This document shows positions 1 through 6,425 of a stretch of 11,206 nt of DNA, piece after piece; the first letter of the stretch is position 1, and each line of letters starts with the position of its first letter. Origin of the DNA: Candidatus Aerophobota bacterium (lineage in GTDB: Bacteria > Aerophobota > Aerophobia > Aerophobales > B3-G15); NCBI GenBank assembly GCA_030607715.1, contig JAUWJM010000045.1, positions 1-11,206 on the forward strand, given 5' to 3'. Made by a program: the position numbers and the translations under genes. Under the pieces are notes generated by a model. The model saw only the letters and a program-made list of their open reading frames with translations. It was not told the DNA's origin and made no database searches.

Positions 1-178
1 CGTGTAGTCTCCTTACTGACTTAAATATTTTTGTATTATTTACCTTTGTGGATTTGATTAATTATTGTTGCACCAATTGAAATTATAGATGGAATCTTTG
101 TTTCTGTCAATTTCTACAAGGGTGAAAAGTTAAAAGAGAATTTTAGCAGATTGAATAGCTGTGTTAAATTTGTTTCGG

Positions 179-652
179 TTAGTGATTCTTTCCCTTTATA
201 ATTTCAAGGGCATGGGGAAGAGCTGGAATTATAACTTCCAGACTCTCTTTAACAGCTTTGGGGCTTCCCGGGAGATTAACAATTAAACTTTTTTTTCTAA
301 TCCCAGATGTAGCTCGAGATAAAATAGCATAAGAGGTGCTCTTAAATCCCTCTGTTCGCATTATCTCTCCAAAACCAGGAACCTCTTTCTCTATTATATC
401 TCTTGTAGCCTCCGGGGTTACATCACGAGGGGATAGTCCTGTTCCTCCAGTAGTTAAAACTAAATCAATCTTTGCATCATCAAGCATTTCTATAATAGCT
501 TGAGAAATAAGGGCTCTTTCATCAGGAACTATCCTGTAATCTATCACTTTGCCCAAATTCTTAATCATATTTTTAATAAGAGGGCCACTTAAATCCTCTC
601 TTTCTTTTTTAAACGATCTATCACTTACTGTAATTATTCCTATTTTTATCAT
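179..652 (-). CDS. mog: Molybdopterin adenylyltransferase (Mog/MogA type)
   Basis: MogA/MoaB-fold protein of 157 residues. The family activates molybdopterin with ATP to give adenylyl-molybdopterin, the substrate of MoeA, in the cytoplasm. The signature TTGGTGLSPRDVTPEAT lies at residues 67-83, after an N-terminal TVSDR (8-12). The R-D-V-T-P-E-A-T version and the later LSRATSGIRKKSLIVNLPGSPKA resemble E. coli MogA more than MoaB, which has a different residue run after the GGTG motif. Length is normal for a short single-domain Mog. The ATG at 652 is preceded by AGAGG at about 663-659. It is the last gene of the moeA-moaA-moaC-mog run. I see no convincing terminator in the 178 bp downstream. 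MoaB-type assignment is the main alternative; in organisms with only one such gene the two names are interchangeable. Confidence 0.93.
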   Translation of the reverse strand: MIKIGIITVSDRSFKKEREDLSGPLIKNMIKNLGKVIDYRIVPDERALISQAIIEMLDDAKIDLVLTTGGTGLSPRDVTPEATRDIIEKEVPGFGEIMRTEGFKSTSYAILSRATSGIRKKSLIVNLPGSPKAVKESLEVIIPALPHALEIIKGKNH

Positions 653-694
653 TTATAACCTCTATTTTATCTCTCTTATATAGATACCACTTTT

Positions 695-1111
695 TCAGCC
701 AGTTTTTTTTACCAGCCGTATATTGGAAATGAGAATATTCTTATCCACTCCCTTGCACATATCGTATATAGTTAAAGCAGCTACACTCAGGCCTGTTAGA
801 GCTTCCATCTCCACTCCTGTTCTATCCTTAGCTTTTACTTTCACCTCAATCTCAATTTTATTCTTATTTAATTTAAAATCAATCTTTACCCCAGTAATGT
901 GCAGAGGATGACACATAGGAATAAGAAAAGGAGTTTCTTTAACAGCCATAATTCCTGCCACCTGGGCACAACTAAGCACATCTCCTTTGGGTAATGCTTC
1001 TTTCCTGATTAATTGCATCGTCCCTGGCGAGAGAATAACCTCTCCTCTTGTTACAGCTTCCCTTTCTGTGATAGATTTATCGGTTACCTCAATCATCTTT
1101 AATTTGCTCAA
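695..1111 (-). CDS. moaC: Cyclic pyranopterin monophosphate synthase MoaC, stopped early by an in-frame TGA
   Basis: MoaC converts the MoaA product (3',8-cyclo-7,8-dihydro-GTP) to cyclic pyranopterin monophosphate. Family motifs are intact: KGDVL (K42), PMCHPL (H68), RTGVEMEALT (97-106) and YDMCK (D117, K120). By spacing these match E. coli K51, H77, D128 and K131. The start is TTG at 1111: AGGAGG at 1123-1118 lies 6 nt upstream, whereas the next ATG (1096) is too far from it. The protein ends ...VKKTG then TGA (697-695). Families normally continue K-x-G-G-K-S-G. Reading past the TGA in the same frame gives KSGIYIREIK and then TAG (664-662), 9 nt before mog, so the ancestral gene was probably 662-1111 (149 residues) with Gly at the TGA. 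Lys136, matching E. coli K147, is kept. This could be a real nonsense change, readthrough or a base error. Confidence 0.92.
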   Translation of the reverse strand: MSKLKMIEVTDKSITEREAVTRGEVILSPGTMQLIRKEALPKGDVLSCAQVAGIMAVKETPFLIPMCHPLHITGVKIDFKLNKNKIEIEVKVKAKDRTGVEMEALTGLSVAALTIYDMCKGVDKNILISNIRLVKKTG

Positions 1112-1113
1112 AT

Positions 1114-2085
1114 TTAACCTCCTATTTGGAACATAAATTTGCCTGTCTTATCAAAATTAACTTCAGATGGCTTTTCTTTTGTAGTTTTATATTGAATAGC
1201 TAAGTTAAACAATCTTTTAACTTGATTTTCTTTATCCTCACCTTCCAATGCCTTTCTTATATTCATTTCAAAATTTGAGATAAGACAGGGTCTGAGTTTT
1301 CCTTCAGAAGTTAGACGCAAACGGTTGCACTTTTTACAAAAGGGGTGAGTTCTAAAGCTTATAAAGCCAATAGGGACAGAGCTTCCCTTGAATGTAAGGT
1401 ATCTGGCAGGTCCTGCACCGGGGAAAAAAACTGGTTCAAGTTTTCCCCATCTCTTCTCAATTTTCTTCTTTACAGTCTCGTTAGAAATATACCATTTTCC
1501 CTCTCCTACCCCATTTATGGGCATATACTCTATAAAACGAACTGGCAAATAGTTTTTTTGAGAAAATTCCACAAAATTGTTAACTTCCTCATTATTTATC
1601 CCTTTAAGAACAACTACATTAATTTTTATGGGGTCAAATCCTGCCTTCTTAGCAGCTCTTATACCTCTTAAAACTTTTGGTAGTTCATCGTGTCCAGTGA
1701 TCTGGATAAATTTTTCTCTATTTAAACTATCCAGACTTACATTGACTCGGGATAGACCCTCTTTTTTTAAATCTCTGGCAAAATTTTCTAACATTGTTCC
1801 ATTAGTAGTTAAAGTAATCTCCTCTATTCCTTTTATCCGGGAAATCATACCAATTAATTTAACTATATCTTTTCTTATCAGTGGCTCTCCCCCGGTTAGC
1901 CTTATTTTTCTTATTCCCCATCTTACTGTTAATTGAATAAATTCTACTATCTCCTCAAAACTTAAAAGCTGGGCTCTATCTAAAATCCTCACCCTTTCAT
2001 AGGGACGACAGTAAATACAGTTAAAGTTACATCTATCGGTTACTGATACCCGCAAGTAGTTAATACTGGGGAAAGATTCTTTCAA
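1114..2085 (-). CDS. moaA: GTP 3',8-cyclase MoaA (radical SAM)
   Basis: Radical SAM enzyme of 323 residues that rearranges GTP to 3',8-cyclo-7,8-dihydro-GTP, the first step of molybdenum and tungsten cofactor synthesis. The N-terminal CX3CX2C cluster motif is at C19, C23 and C26. GGEP (65-68) is the SAM-binding motif. The second cluster has the family spacing CX2CX13C at C250, C253 and C267. The chain ends in the conserved Gly-Gly (322-323) that inserts into the active site, so the gene looks complete and functional. The start is TTG at 2085, overlapping the moeA stop as TTGA. A GGAG at 2097-2094, 8 nt upstream, supports it, and no in-frame ATG lies close by. The product feeds MoaC immediately downstream. 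Confidence 0.97.
   Translation of the reverse strand: MKESFPSINYLRVSVTDRCNFNCIYCRPYERVRILDRAQLLSFEEIVEFIQLTVRWGIRKIRLTGGEPLIRKDIVKLIGMISRIKGIEEITLTTNGTMLENFARDLKKEGLSRVNVSLDSLNREKFIQITGHDELPKVLRGIRAAKKAGFDPIKINVVVLKGINNEEVNNFVEFSQKNYLPVRFIEYMPINGVGEGKWYISNETVKKKIEKRWGKLEPVFFPGAGPARYLTFKGSSVPIGFISFRTHPFCKKCNRLRLTSEGKLRPCLISNFEMNIRKALEGEDKENQVKRLFNLAIQYKTTKEKPSEVNFDKTGKFMFQIGG
1118..1123 (-). promoter_or_regulatory. Ribosome binding site of moaC, inside the moaA 3' end
   Basis: AGGAGG lies 6 nt before the TTG at 1111 and decides that start. The same bases belong to the last moaA codons, ATA GGA GGT TAA, which encode the conserved C-terminal Gly-Gly of MoaA. moaA stops at 1114, two bases before the moaC start, so the two genes look translationally coupled. 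Confidence 0.8.
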
Positions 2086-3287
2086 CTTAAAATCTCCACT
2101 AAGACCTCTTTTCCACTTTCAATTCTCTTTACATCTTTTGGTAGTATAATAATTCCATTAGCCCAAACCATTGATTTTAAAACTCCTGATTTCTGGGAAG
2201 GAGCAGGATAAGCTAAGTATTTCCCTTCCTCTTCAATTAATCTAACCCTGATAAAACTTTCTCTATGGGAGGTATTTTTAATCTCTCCTTTTAAAGTTGC
2301 CCTTAGCTTAAATCTCTGGTAACCTTTTTGACCAAGCATAGAAAATATAGCTGGCTTTACCAGATTTTCAAAGTTTATCATGGAGGAAACTGGATAACCT
2401 GGAAGTCCAAAAACAAGAGTGCGGTTTTTTACTCCAAAAAAAGTAGGTTTTCCTGGTTTAACAGATACTTTCCAAAAGAGCATCCTTACCCCTGCTTTTT
2501 TTAAAACCTCTTTTACTAAGTCATATTTACCTGCAGATACACCGCCAGATAAAAGGAGAATATCACAGGAAAACCCTTTTTTAATCTTAAGTAACAGTTC
2601 TTTTTCATCATCCGGAACAATTCCAATTCGTTCAGGTTCACCACCACAGCTTATCACCTGAGAAAAAAGGGCAAAGCTGTTACTGTCATAAATTTTTCCT
2701 TCTCTTAAAATCTCTCCTGGTTCTGTTAGCTCGCTTCCTGTAGAAATAATGGCTACCTTTGGCTTTTGCACTACATAAACTTCTGTTTTACTTAAGGAAG
2801 CAAGCATACCTACCTCTGCTGGTCTAATAAAAGTTCCACGGGAAAGAATTTTTTCATCCTTTTTTACATCCTCTCCGGAAAAACTCACATTCTCACCTTG
2901 TTTTACGGAACGAAATATCTTTAACTCATCTCCCTTTGATTCTGTATACTCAACCATCACCACTGCATTAGCTCCTTCAGGCATACTCGCCCCGGTCATA
3001 ATTCTAATTGTCTTACCTTTTCTAATGCTTGAGGTTGCTTTAAACCCAGCTGAGGCCTCATCCCCTATCTGTAAAATACCAGGATGAGTTAAAGAAGCAG
3101 AGGTTGTATTTTGAGCAATTACTGCATAGCCATCCATAGCTGCTCTGTTAAATGGAGGAATATCAAATTCACTATAAATATCCCTCGCTAATACTCTTCC
3201 CAAAGAAGAGAGTAGTTTCACCTTTTCAGAAGGCAAAATTCTCACTTCTCCTGTTACAATTTCCAAAGCTTTTTTTAAAGTAATCAC
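2082..3287 (-). CDS. moeA: Molybdopterin molybdenumtransferase MoeA
   Basis: MoeA/gephyrin family, 401 residues, the usual length. It hydrolyses adenylyl-molybdopterin and inserts molybdate, or tungstate in W-using organisms. Motifs in order: PPFNRAAMDGYA (44-55) of the N-terminal domain, MTGASMPEGANAVV (97-110), SGGVSAGKYD (247-256) of the MogA-like domain, KPGKP (277-281), GLPGYPVSS (294-302), and a C-terminal beta domain from about 325. The start codon is GTG at 3287 with AAGGAG at 3300-3295, 7 nt upstream. The first gene after the inverted repeat 3304-3379, it probably uses the promoter-like sequence inside that repeat. Only one MoeA is present here, so metal choice (Mo or W) cannot be told from the sequence; the adjacent WtpABC transporter leans toward W. 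Confidence 0.96.
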   Translation of the reverse strand: MITLKKALEIVTGEVRILPSEKVKLLSSLGRVLARDIYSEFDIPPFNRAAMDGYAVIAQNTTSASLTHPGILQIGDEASAGFKATSSIRKGKTIRIMTGASMPEGANAVVMVEYTESKGDELKIFRSVKQGENVSFSGEDVKKDEKILSRGTFIRPAEVGMLASLSKTEVYVVQKPKVAIISTGSELTEPGEILREGKIYDSNSFALFSQVISCGGEPERIGIVPDDEKELLLKIKKGFSCDILLLSGGVSAGKYDLVKEVLKKAGVRMLFWKVSVKPGKPTFFGVKNRTLVFGLPGYPVSSMINFENLVKPAIFSMLGQKGYQRFKLRATLKGEIKNTSHRESFIRVRLIEEEGKYLAYPAPSQKSGVLKSMVWANGIIILPKDVKRIESGKEVLVEILS

Positions 3288-3294
3288 TTTTTTT

Positions 3295-3300
3295 CTCCTT
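3295..3300 (-). promoter_or_regulatory. Ribosome binding site of moeA supporting a GTG start
   Basis: AAGGAG is 7 nt before GTG at 3287. It lies only 3 nt past the inner edge of the inverted repeat at 3304-3379, so a hairpin formed by that repeat in RNA would sit directly beside the site. Confidence 0.75.
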
Positions 3301-3303
3301 ATA

Positions 3304-3379
3304 GGGGTCAGGTCTCAACATTTGACATTTCATTAAAAACTTATAGAGGAAAAAATGTCCAATGTCAAGGGCTGATCCC
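3304..3379. repeat. 76-bp imperfect inverted repeat, REP/MITE-like
   Basis: Two 27-bp arms, 3304-3330 and 3353-3379, match in 21 of 27 positions when one is reverse-complemented, and flank a 22-bp centre. The outer ends begin GGGGTCAG and GGGATCAG; the inner ends are GACATTT on both sides. It has no U-tract on the minus-strand side, so it is not a standard terminator. From memory, GGGGTCAGGTCT-type ends occur near IS200-like, REP-associated tyrosine transposases in many environmental genomes; that link is inferred. It separates wtpC from moeA within an otherwise tightly packed locus, and its centre holds a promoter-like sequence. Confidence 0.75.
3340..3368 (-). promoter_or_regulatory. Near-consensus sigma-70 promoter inside the inverted repeat, reading to moeA
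   Basis: TTGACA at 3368-3363 (6/6 consensus), a 17-bp spacer, then TATAAG at 3345-3340 (5/6). The expected start is about 3334-3333, some 46 nt before the moeA GTG. It would drive moeA-moaA-moaC-mog independently of the riboswitch-controlled wtp transcript. Seen directly in sequence; activity is inferred. Confidence 0.6.
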
Positions 3380-3388
3380 ATACTGGCA

Positions 3389-4444
3389 TTATCTAAATAA
3401 GTGCACTGCAGAGGCCTTAAAAATAAAATAGAGGTTATCCCCCTCTTTTATGTCCATCTCCTCAAATGAGGCTTTAGTAATTAGGGCTGTTATTCTCTCA
3501 CCTATATCAGCAGTTAAATAAATTATTGCTCCTCTGTTTACAATTTTAACGATCTTGCCTGAGTAGCAGTTGCGTGCACTTGAGTGCACCGGTGTCTTAG
3601 ATACAATAATATCCTCAGGCCTTATTATGAAATATACCTTTTCTTTAGTTTCAATTGCACTTTCTACAACTTCAACTTTAATTTTCCCCGTATCAATACA
3701 GGTATTAGTATCCTTATTGATCAAACGACCATAAAATATATTTCTTGCTCCTACAAAGTTAGCTACAAAGGAAGAGCAAGGTCTTTGAAAAATATCTGCA
3801 ACCTCTCCTGCCTGTTCTATTTTTCCCTGATTTATCACTGCAGTTTTAGTAGCTAAGGATAAAACATCAGTAAAATCATGGGTCACCATAAAGAAGGTAA
3901 CCCCCATTTCCTGATGGAGTTTTTTTAGCTCTTCCCGTATCTCTTCCTTAAAATTAGGATCAAGAGCACTGATAGGCTCATCGAGAAGTAACACAGAAGG
4001 GTTAACCATCAGGGCCCTTGCCAGAGCTACCCGTTGCAATTCACCTCCACTTAAATTTGTTGGCCAACGTTTAATAAATGGACAAAGTCTTAACTGATTA
4101 AGAAGCTGATCCAATTGCTTCTTTACTTTGGTTTTGTCAATCTTATGAAAGTGCAATCCATATTTAATATTTTCTAAAACTGTAAGATGAGGAAATAAGG
4201 CATAATCCTGGTAGACAATGCCAACTCCTCTTCTCTCAGGAGGCAGATTAGTAACATTAACATCTTTAATGTAGATTTTTCCTTTTTTAGTGGGAATTAA
4301 ACCAGCAATAGCCTCTAAAAGCACTGTTTTCCCAGCTCCTGTTGGACCAAGGAGAACAAAAAATTCTCCTTTTTCAACCCGCAAATTGATATCTTTTAAG
4401 CAAAATCCAGGAAGATCAACATAAAGATTCTCAATTCTTATCAT
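3389..4444 (-). CDS. wtpC: Tungstate/molybdate ABC transporter ATP-binding protein
   Basis: ABC ATPase of 351 residues powering oxyanion import through WtpB. Walker A is GPTGAGKT (33-40), the Q-loop glutamine is about 79, the signature LSGGE begins at 131, Walker B VLLLDEP is 151-157, and the switch histidine is H189 (THD). After about residue 235 comes a C-terminal regulatory TOBE-like part typical of molybdate, tungstate and sulfate importer ATPases. The start chosen is ATG at 4444, sharing one base with the wtpB stop (TAATG); an upstream in-frame extension to 4504 lies wholly in wtpB and its hydrophobic residues do not belong to ABC ATPases. Substrate specificity is taken from WtpA. A general ModC name would also fit the sequence alone. 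Confidence 0.92.
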   Translation of the reverse strand: MIRIENLYVDLPGFCLKDINLRVEKGEFFVLLGPTGAGKTVLLEAIAGLIPTKKGKIYIKDVNVTNLPPERRGVGIVYQDYALFPHLTVLENIKYGLHFHKIDKTKVKKQLDQLLNQLRLCPFIKRWPTNLSGGELQRVALARALMVNPSVLLLDEPISALDPNFKEEIREELKKLHQEMGVTFFMVTHDFTDVLSLATKTAVINQGKIEQAGEVADIFQRPCSSFVANFVGARNIFYGRLINKDTNTCIDTGKIKVEVVESAIETKEKVYFIIRPEDIIVSKTPVHSSARNCYSGKIVKIVNRGAIIYLTADIGERITALITKASFEEMDIKEGDNLYFIFKASAVHLFR

Positions 4445-5229
4445 TATGCTATTCTTTCCTCTGGTGCAGAAAAAATACGTAAAAATAAAAACAAAATCAA
4501 GCACACTAAAGTAAGCCAGATAGCAACAGGTTGGGAGTAAGCTAAACCATATGCTTCAAAGCGCTCATAAATCATAACTGGGGCGGTCATAGGATGATAG
4601 GCAATGATCACCACTGCTCCAAATTCACTAATAGCTCGGGCACCACACATAATTATACCTATCAGGACGCTACGCCAGGCTAAGGGAAAAGTAATTCGCA
4701 AAAAGGTGCTAAACATAGAGGCTCCTAAACTGCGGGATACATTCTCTAACCGGGGAGAGATACTTTCAAATCTATTTTTGACTGTGTTAATGTAAAAAGG
4801 TATCCCTACAAAGGTCAAAACAATAATAATTCCCGGAACACTTCCCATTATGCGAATTCCCATTTCACTTAGCATTCGACCAATCCAGTAATTTCTTCCC
4901 ACAACACTCAAAATAGCAATTCCCACTACCGGATGAGGAATAATCATAGGAATATCAACAATACTTTCAACAAGTTTTTTCCCAGGAAAATTTTTCCGAG
5001 CTAAAAGATAGGCAAAAGGTGTTCCAATTAAAAAAGAGATAATGGATGCAAAACCCGCAGTATAAACACTTAACCAAATTGACTTAAGGACATCTTTATC
5101 CTTAATAGCCATCCTGAGGTTTTCCCATGAGGATGAGGTGAGCATATTAATGAGAGGAAGTAAAATAAATCCCATAACCAGAATTCCACAAATAACTGTT
5201 ACTCCTAAGAAAACTTTTTTTCTTTTCAT
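4444..5229 (-). CDS. wtpB: Tungstate/molybdate ABC transporter permease
   Basis: Membrane permease of about 261 residues with roughly six hydrophobic segments, including near residues 8-30, 55-78 and 235-255. The cytoplasmic EAA loop that docks the ATPase reads ENVSRSLGASMF...ITFPLAWRSVLIG at about 160-190. This is the ModB/WtpB type. The start is ambiguous: ATG at 5229 overlaps the wtpA stop by TGATG, and GTG three bases earlier (5232) gives a GTGA overlap. An AAGG upstream is spaced 7 nt from GTG and 10 nt from ATG. Tight overlaps with wtpA and wtpC show one translationally coupled transporter unit. Confidence 0.93.
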   Translation of the reverse strand: MKRKKVFLGVTVICGILVMGFILLPLINMLTSSSWENLRMAIKDKDVLKSIWLSVYTAGFASIISFLIGTPFAYLLARKNFPGKKLVESIVDIPMIIPHPVVGIAILSVVGRNYWIGRMLSEMGIRIMGSVPGIIIVLTFVGIPFYINTVKNRFESISPRLENVSRSLGASMFSTFLRITFPLAWRSVLIGIIMCGARAISEFGAVVIIAYHPMTAPVMIYERFEAYGLAYSQPVAIWLTLVCLILFLFLRIFSAPEERIA

Positions 5230-6215
5230 CACCTTAAAGCCTTAACCAATCCTTGAAGCTGTAAGGGGAGCTTTTCTTTCATCTTCTCATCAGTAACAAG
5301 GGGGGGAATAAATGGTGGTTGACCCATTTCATCAAGAATTTTTAATCCTCCATCAGGATCTAAAAGATATCTTAAAAAAGTAATGGCTGATTCTCTATTA
5401 AAAGCATCTTTGAGCAGTGTTATGCCATAGGTAATGGACTTTCCTTGAATTTCTGTAAACTCTCCAGGTTTTTCCCCGGTAACTCTTACCTTAGCCTGTT
5501 TATAAAAATCGTTATATTCTGAGCACCCAAGATTAATCTCATGGGGAAATCTGATGAATTTAAGTTTATGCTGGACAGCAACAGATAGATATTCAAAAGC
5601 ATAGTCCATATTTCCTGTTTGCAAAAGAGAAATCAATTCCACTGATTTTCCTCTGATATTCCCCTTTGGACGATTGTCAATGCATCTTTGGTATAATCCC
5701 GGTTCCTTATAATATTTCTCAGCAAGTTGAAGAACCATTAAAGCCCGATAACCACAAGGATCAAGATTTGGATCAGAATGTCCCCATATTACACCTTTGG
5801 TAGATAAAATTTCATACCAATTTTCCTCGGTGATCGTACCCGCATACCTGCTCTCATCTGTATAGCAAAGAACAAGCTGGTTGCTGGCAAAACGTATATT
5901 CCAATCTGCATACTCAGGAATAAGCATTCTATCAATAAGGGTATAATCAGCCGAAACCATAATATCGCAGGGCTTTTTAAGGTCTATGATCTTACGGGCA
6001 CATCTTGTGCTACCTGTAGGTTCTCGCAAGATATCCACCTCAGGATACTTAGCCTCAAATTCTTTTTCCATTTTCTCAAATGGAAGTGTTAAACTACCGG
6101 CATGAAATATAATTACTTCTCCGCTGATACCTGCGAGAGCTTGAGTAAATGGTAACATGAAACTAACTGCTGAAGCAAAACCCACTATCCATTTCCAAAT
6201 AATTGTTTTTTTCAT
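5229..6215 (-). CDS. wtpA: Tungstate-binding periplasmic/extracytoplasmic protein WtpA
   Basis: Substrate-binding protein of 328 residues. A signal peptide is clear: basic MKK, a hydrophobic core, and a likely cleavage after A28 (ALA-G); there is no lipobox cysteine. The body follows the archaeal-type WtpA closely: [11 protein letters not shown] (36-46), [18 protein letters not shown] (88-105), [20 protein letters not shown] and [15 protein letters not shown]152 (DPCG) and E208 (FEY) fit the two carboxylates known to complete octahedral oxyanion coordination in this family, which favours tungstate/molybdate of the Wtp class rather than classical ModA. The start is ATG at 6215 with AAGGAGA a few bases upstream; the open frame running on to 6245 would cover the terminator and is rejected. 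Expression is probably gated by the riboswitch and terminator just upstream. Confidence 0.93.
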   Translation of the reverse strand: MKKTIIWKWIVGFASAVSFMLPFTQALAGISGEVIIFHAGSLTLPFEKMEKEFEAKYPEVDILREPTGSTRCARKIIDLKKPCDIMVSADYTLIDRMLIPEYADWNIRFASNQLVLCYTDESRYAGTITEENWYEILSTKGVIWGHSDPNLDPCGYRALMVLQLAEKYYKEPGLYQRCIDNRPKGNIRGKSVELISLLQTGNMDYAFEYLSVAVQHKLKFIRFPHEINLGCSEYNDFYKQAKVRVTGEKPGEFTEIQGKSITYGITLLKDAFNRESAITFLRYLLDPDGGLKILDEMGQPPFIPPLVTDEKMKEKLPLQLQGLVKALR

Positions 6216-6233
6216 TTTACTCTCCTTCTCAAT

Positions 6234-6269
6234 AAAAAAAGCCAATATCGTTTGGAAAGATATTGGCTT
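6234..6269 (-). terminator. Intrinsic terminator of the Moco/Tuco riboswitch
   Basis: An 11-bp perfect stem (6269-6259 with 6249-6239) closes a 9-nt loop (6258-6250) and runs into seven T (6240-6234). It ends 18 nt before the wtpA ATG. The loop plus closing pairs, TCTTTCCAAAC (6260-6250), is the exact complement of GTTTGGAAAGA (6296-6286) in the aptamer, so it can be opened by pairing with the aptamer strand. Confidence 0.9.
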
Positions 6270-6276
6270 ATAAAGA

Positions 6277-6382
6277 TTAATTTCTTCTTTCCAAACACGG
6301 GAGGCATAGTCATTTCTAACTATACCCTATCGGCTATCCTCCATAGGAAAGTCCCGTAGGTAAAATAGCTCGAAGAAACCAA
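6277..6382 (-). promoter_or_regulatory. Moco/Tuco-family riboswitch aptamer
   Basis: The segment GAAATGACTATGCCTCCCGT followed by GTTTGGAAAG closely follows the E. coli moaA-leader Moco RNA (GAAATGACTTCGCCTCCCGT...TGGAAAGG). Helices I can draw: P1 6382-6372 with 6287-6277 (11 bp including two G-U); P2 ACGGGA 6357-6352 with TCCCGT 6302-6297; a GAAA-capped hairpin 6326-6303 (10 bp); and a short CCTAT/ATAGG pairing (6347-6343, 6330-6326). The region between P2 and the GAAA hairpin is only about 25 nt, much shorter than in E. coli. Comparative work on this class links forms lacking the P3 stem to tungsten cofactor genes, which suits wtpABC downstream. The ligand class (Moco or Tuco) is inferred. 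Confidence 0.9.
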
Positions 6383-6396
6383 GATGCGTCTACTTC

Positions 6397-6425
6397 TTTT
6401 TATTACTCACTTACTTTTATCACAA
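6397..6425 (-). promoter_or_regulatory. Candidate promoter for the riboswitch-wtpABC transcript
   Basis: TTGTGA (6425-6420, 4/6) and TAAAAA (6402-6397, 4/6) are separated by 17 bp. The predicted start at about 6391-6390 is roughly 8 nt before the aptamer P1 helix, the position expected for a riboswitch leader. The match is weak, and it lies across the 3' end of the small gene. Read-through from mobB is the alternative. Confidence 0.35.

Noticed and set aside
58..201. Stop-free plus-strand stretch at the left edge, overlapping the mog 3' end (reads ...APIEIIDGIFVSVNFYKG...).
   Set aside because: No ATG, GTG or TTG start with a ribosome site precedes it, stops lie just upstream in the same frame, and I recognise no family. 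At about 47 codons in AT-rich DNA it can occur by chance; a decayed gene fragment is possible but unsupported.
662..697. TGA recoded as glycine (genetic code 25) to explain the moaC stop.
   Set aside because: truB, wtpA, moeA and mobB all use TGA as stops overlapping the next start codon, and reading through the mobB and wtpA stops gives no family sequence.
1345..1936. Two overlapping plus-strand open frames opposite moaA.
   Set aside because: They are antisense to a fully conserved moaA and have no recognisable motifs or ribosome sites.
3304..3379. The inverted repeat as an intrinsic terminator after wtpC.
   Set aside because: The arms are imperfect, the loop is 22 nt and no T-tract follows on the minus strand; a T-run is present only inside the element.
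4445..4504. Longer N-terminus for wtpC starting at 4504.
   Set aside because: The added hydrophobic residues are the wtpB 3' end read in another frame; ABC ATPases of this type start at MIRIENL.
6216..6245. Upstream extension of wtpA starting at 6245.
   Set aside because: It runs through the terminator hairpin and U-tract; the signal peptide and a good ribosome site place the start at 6215.
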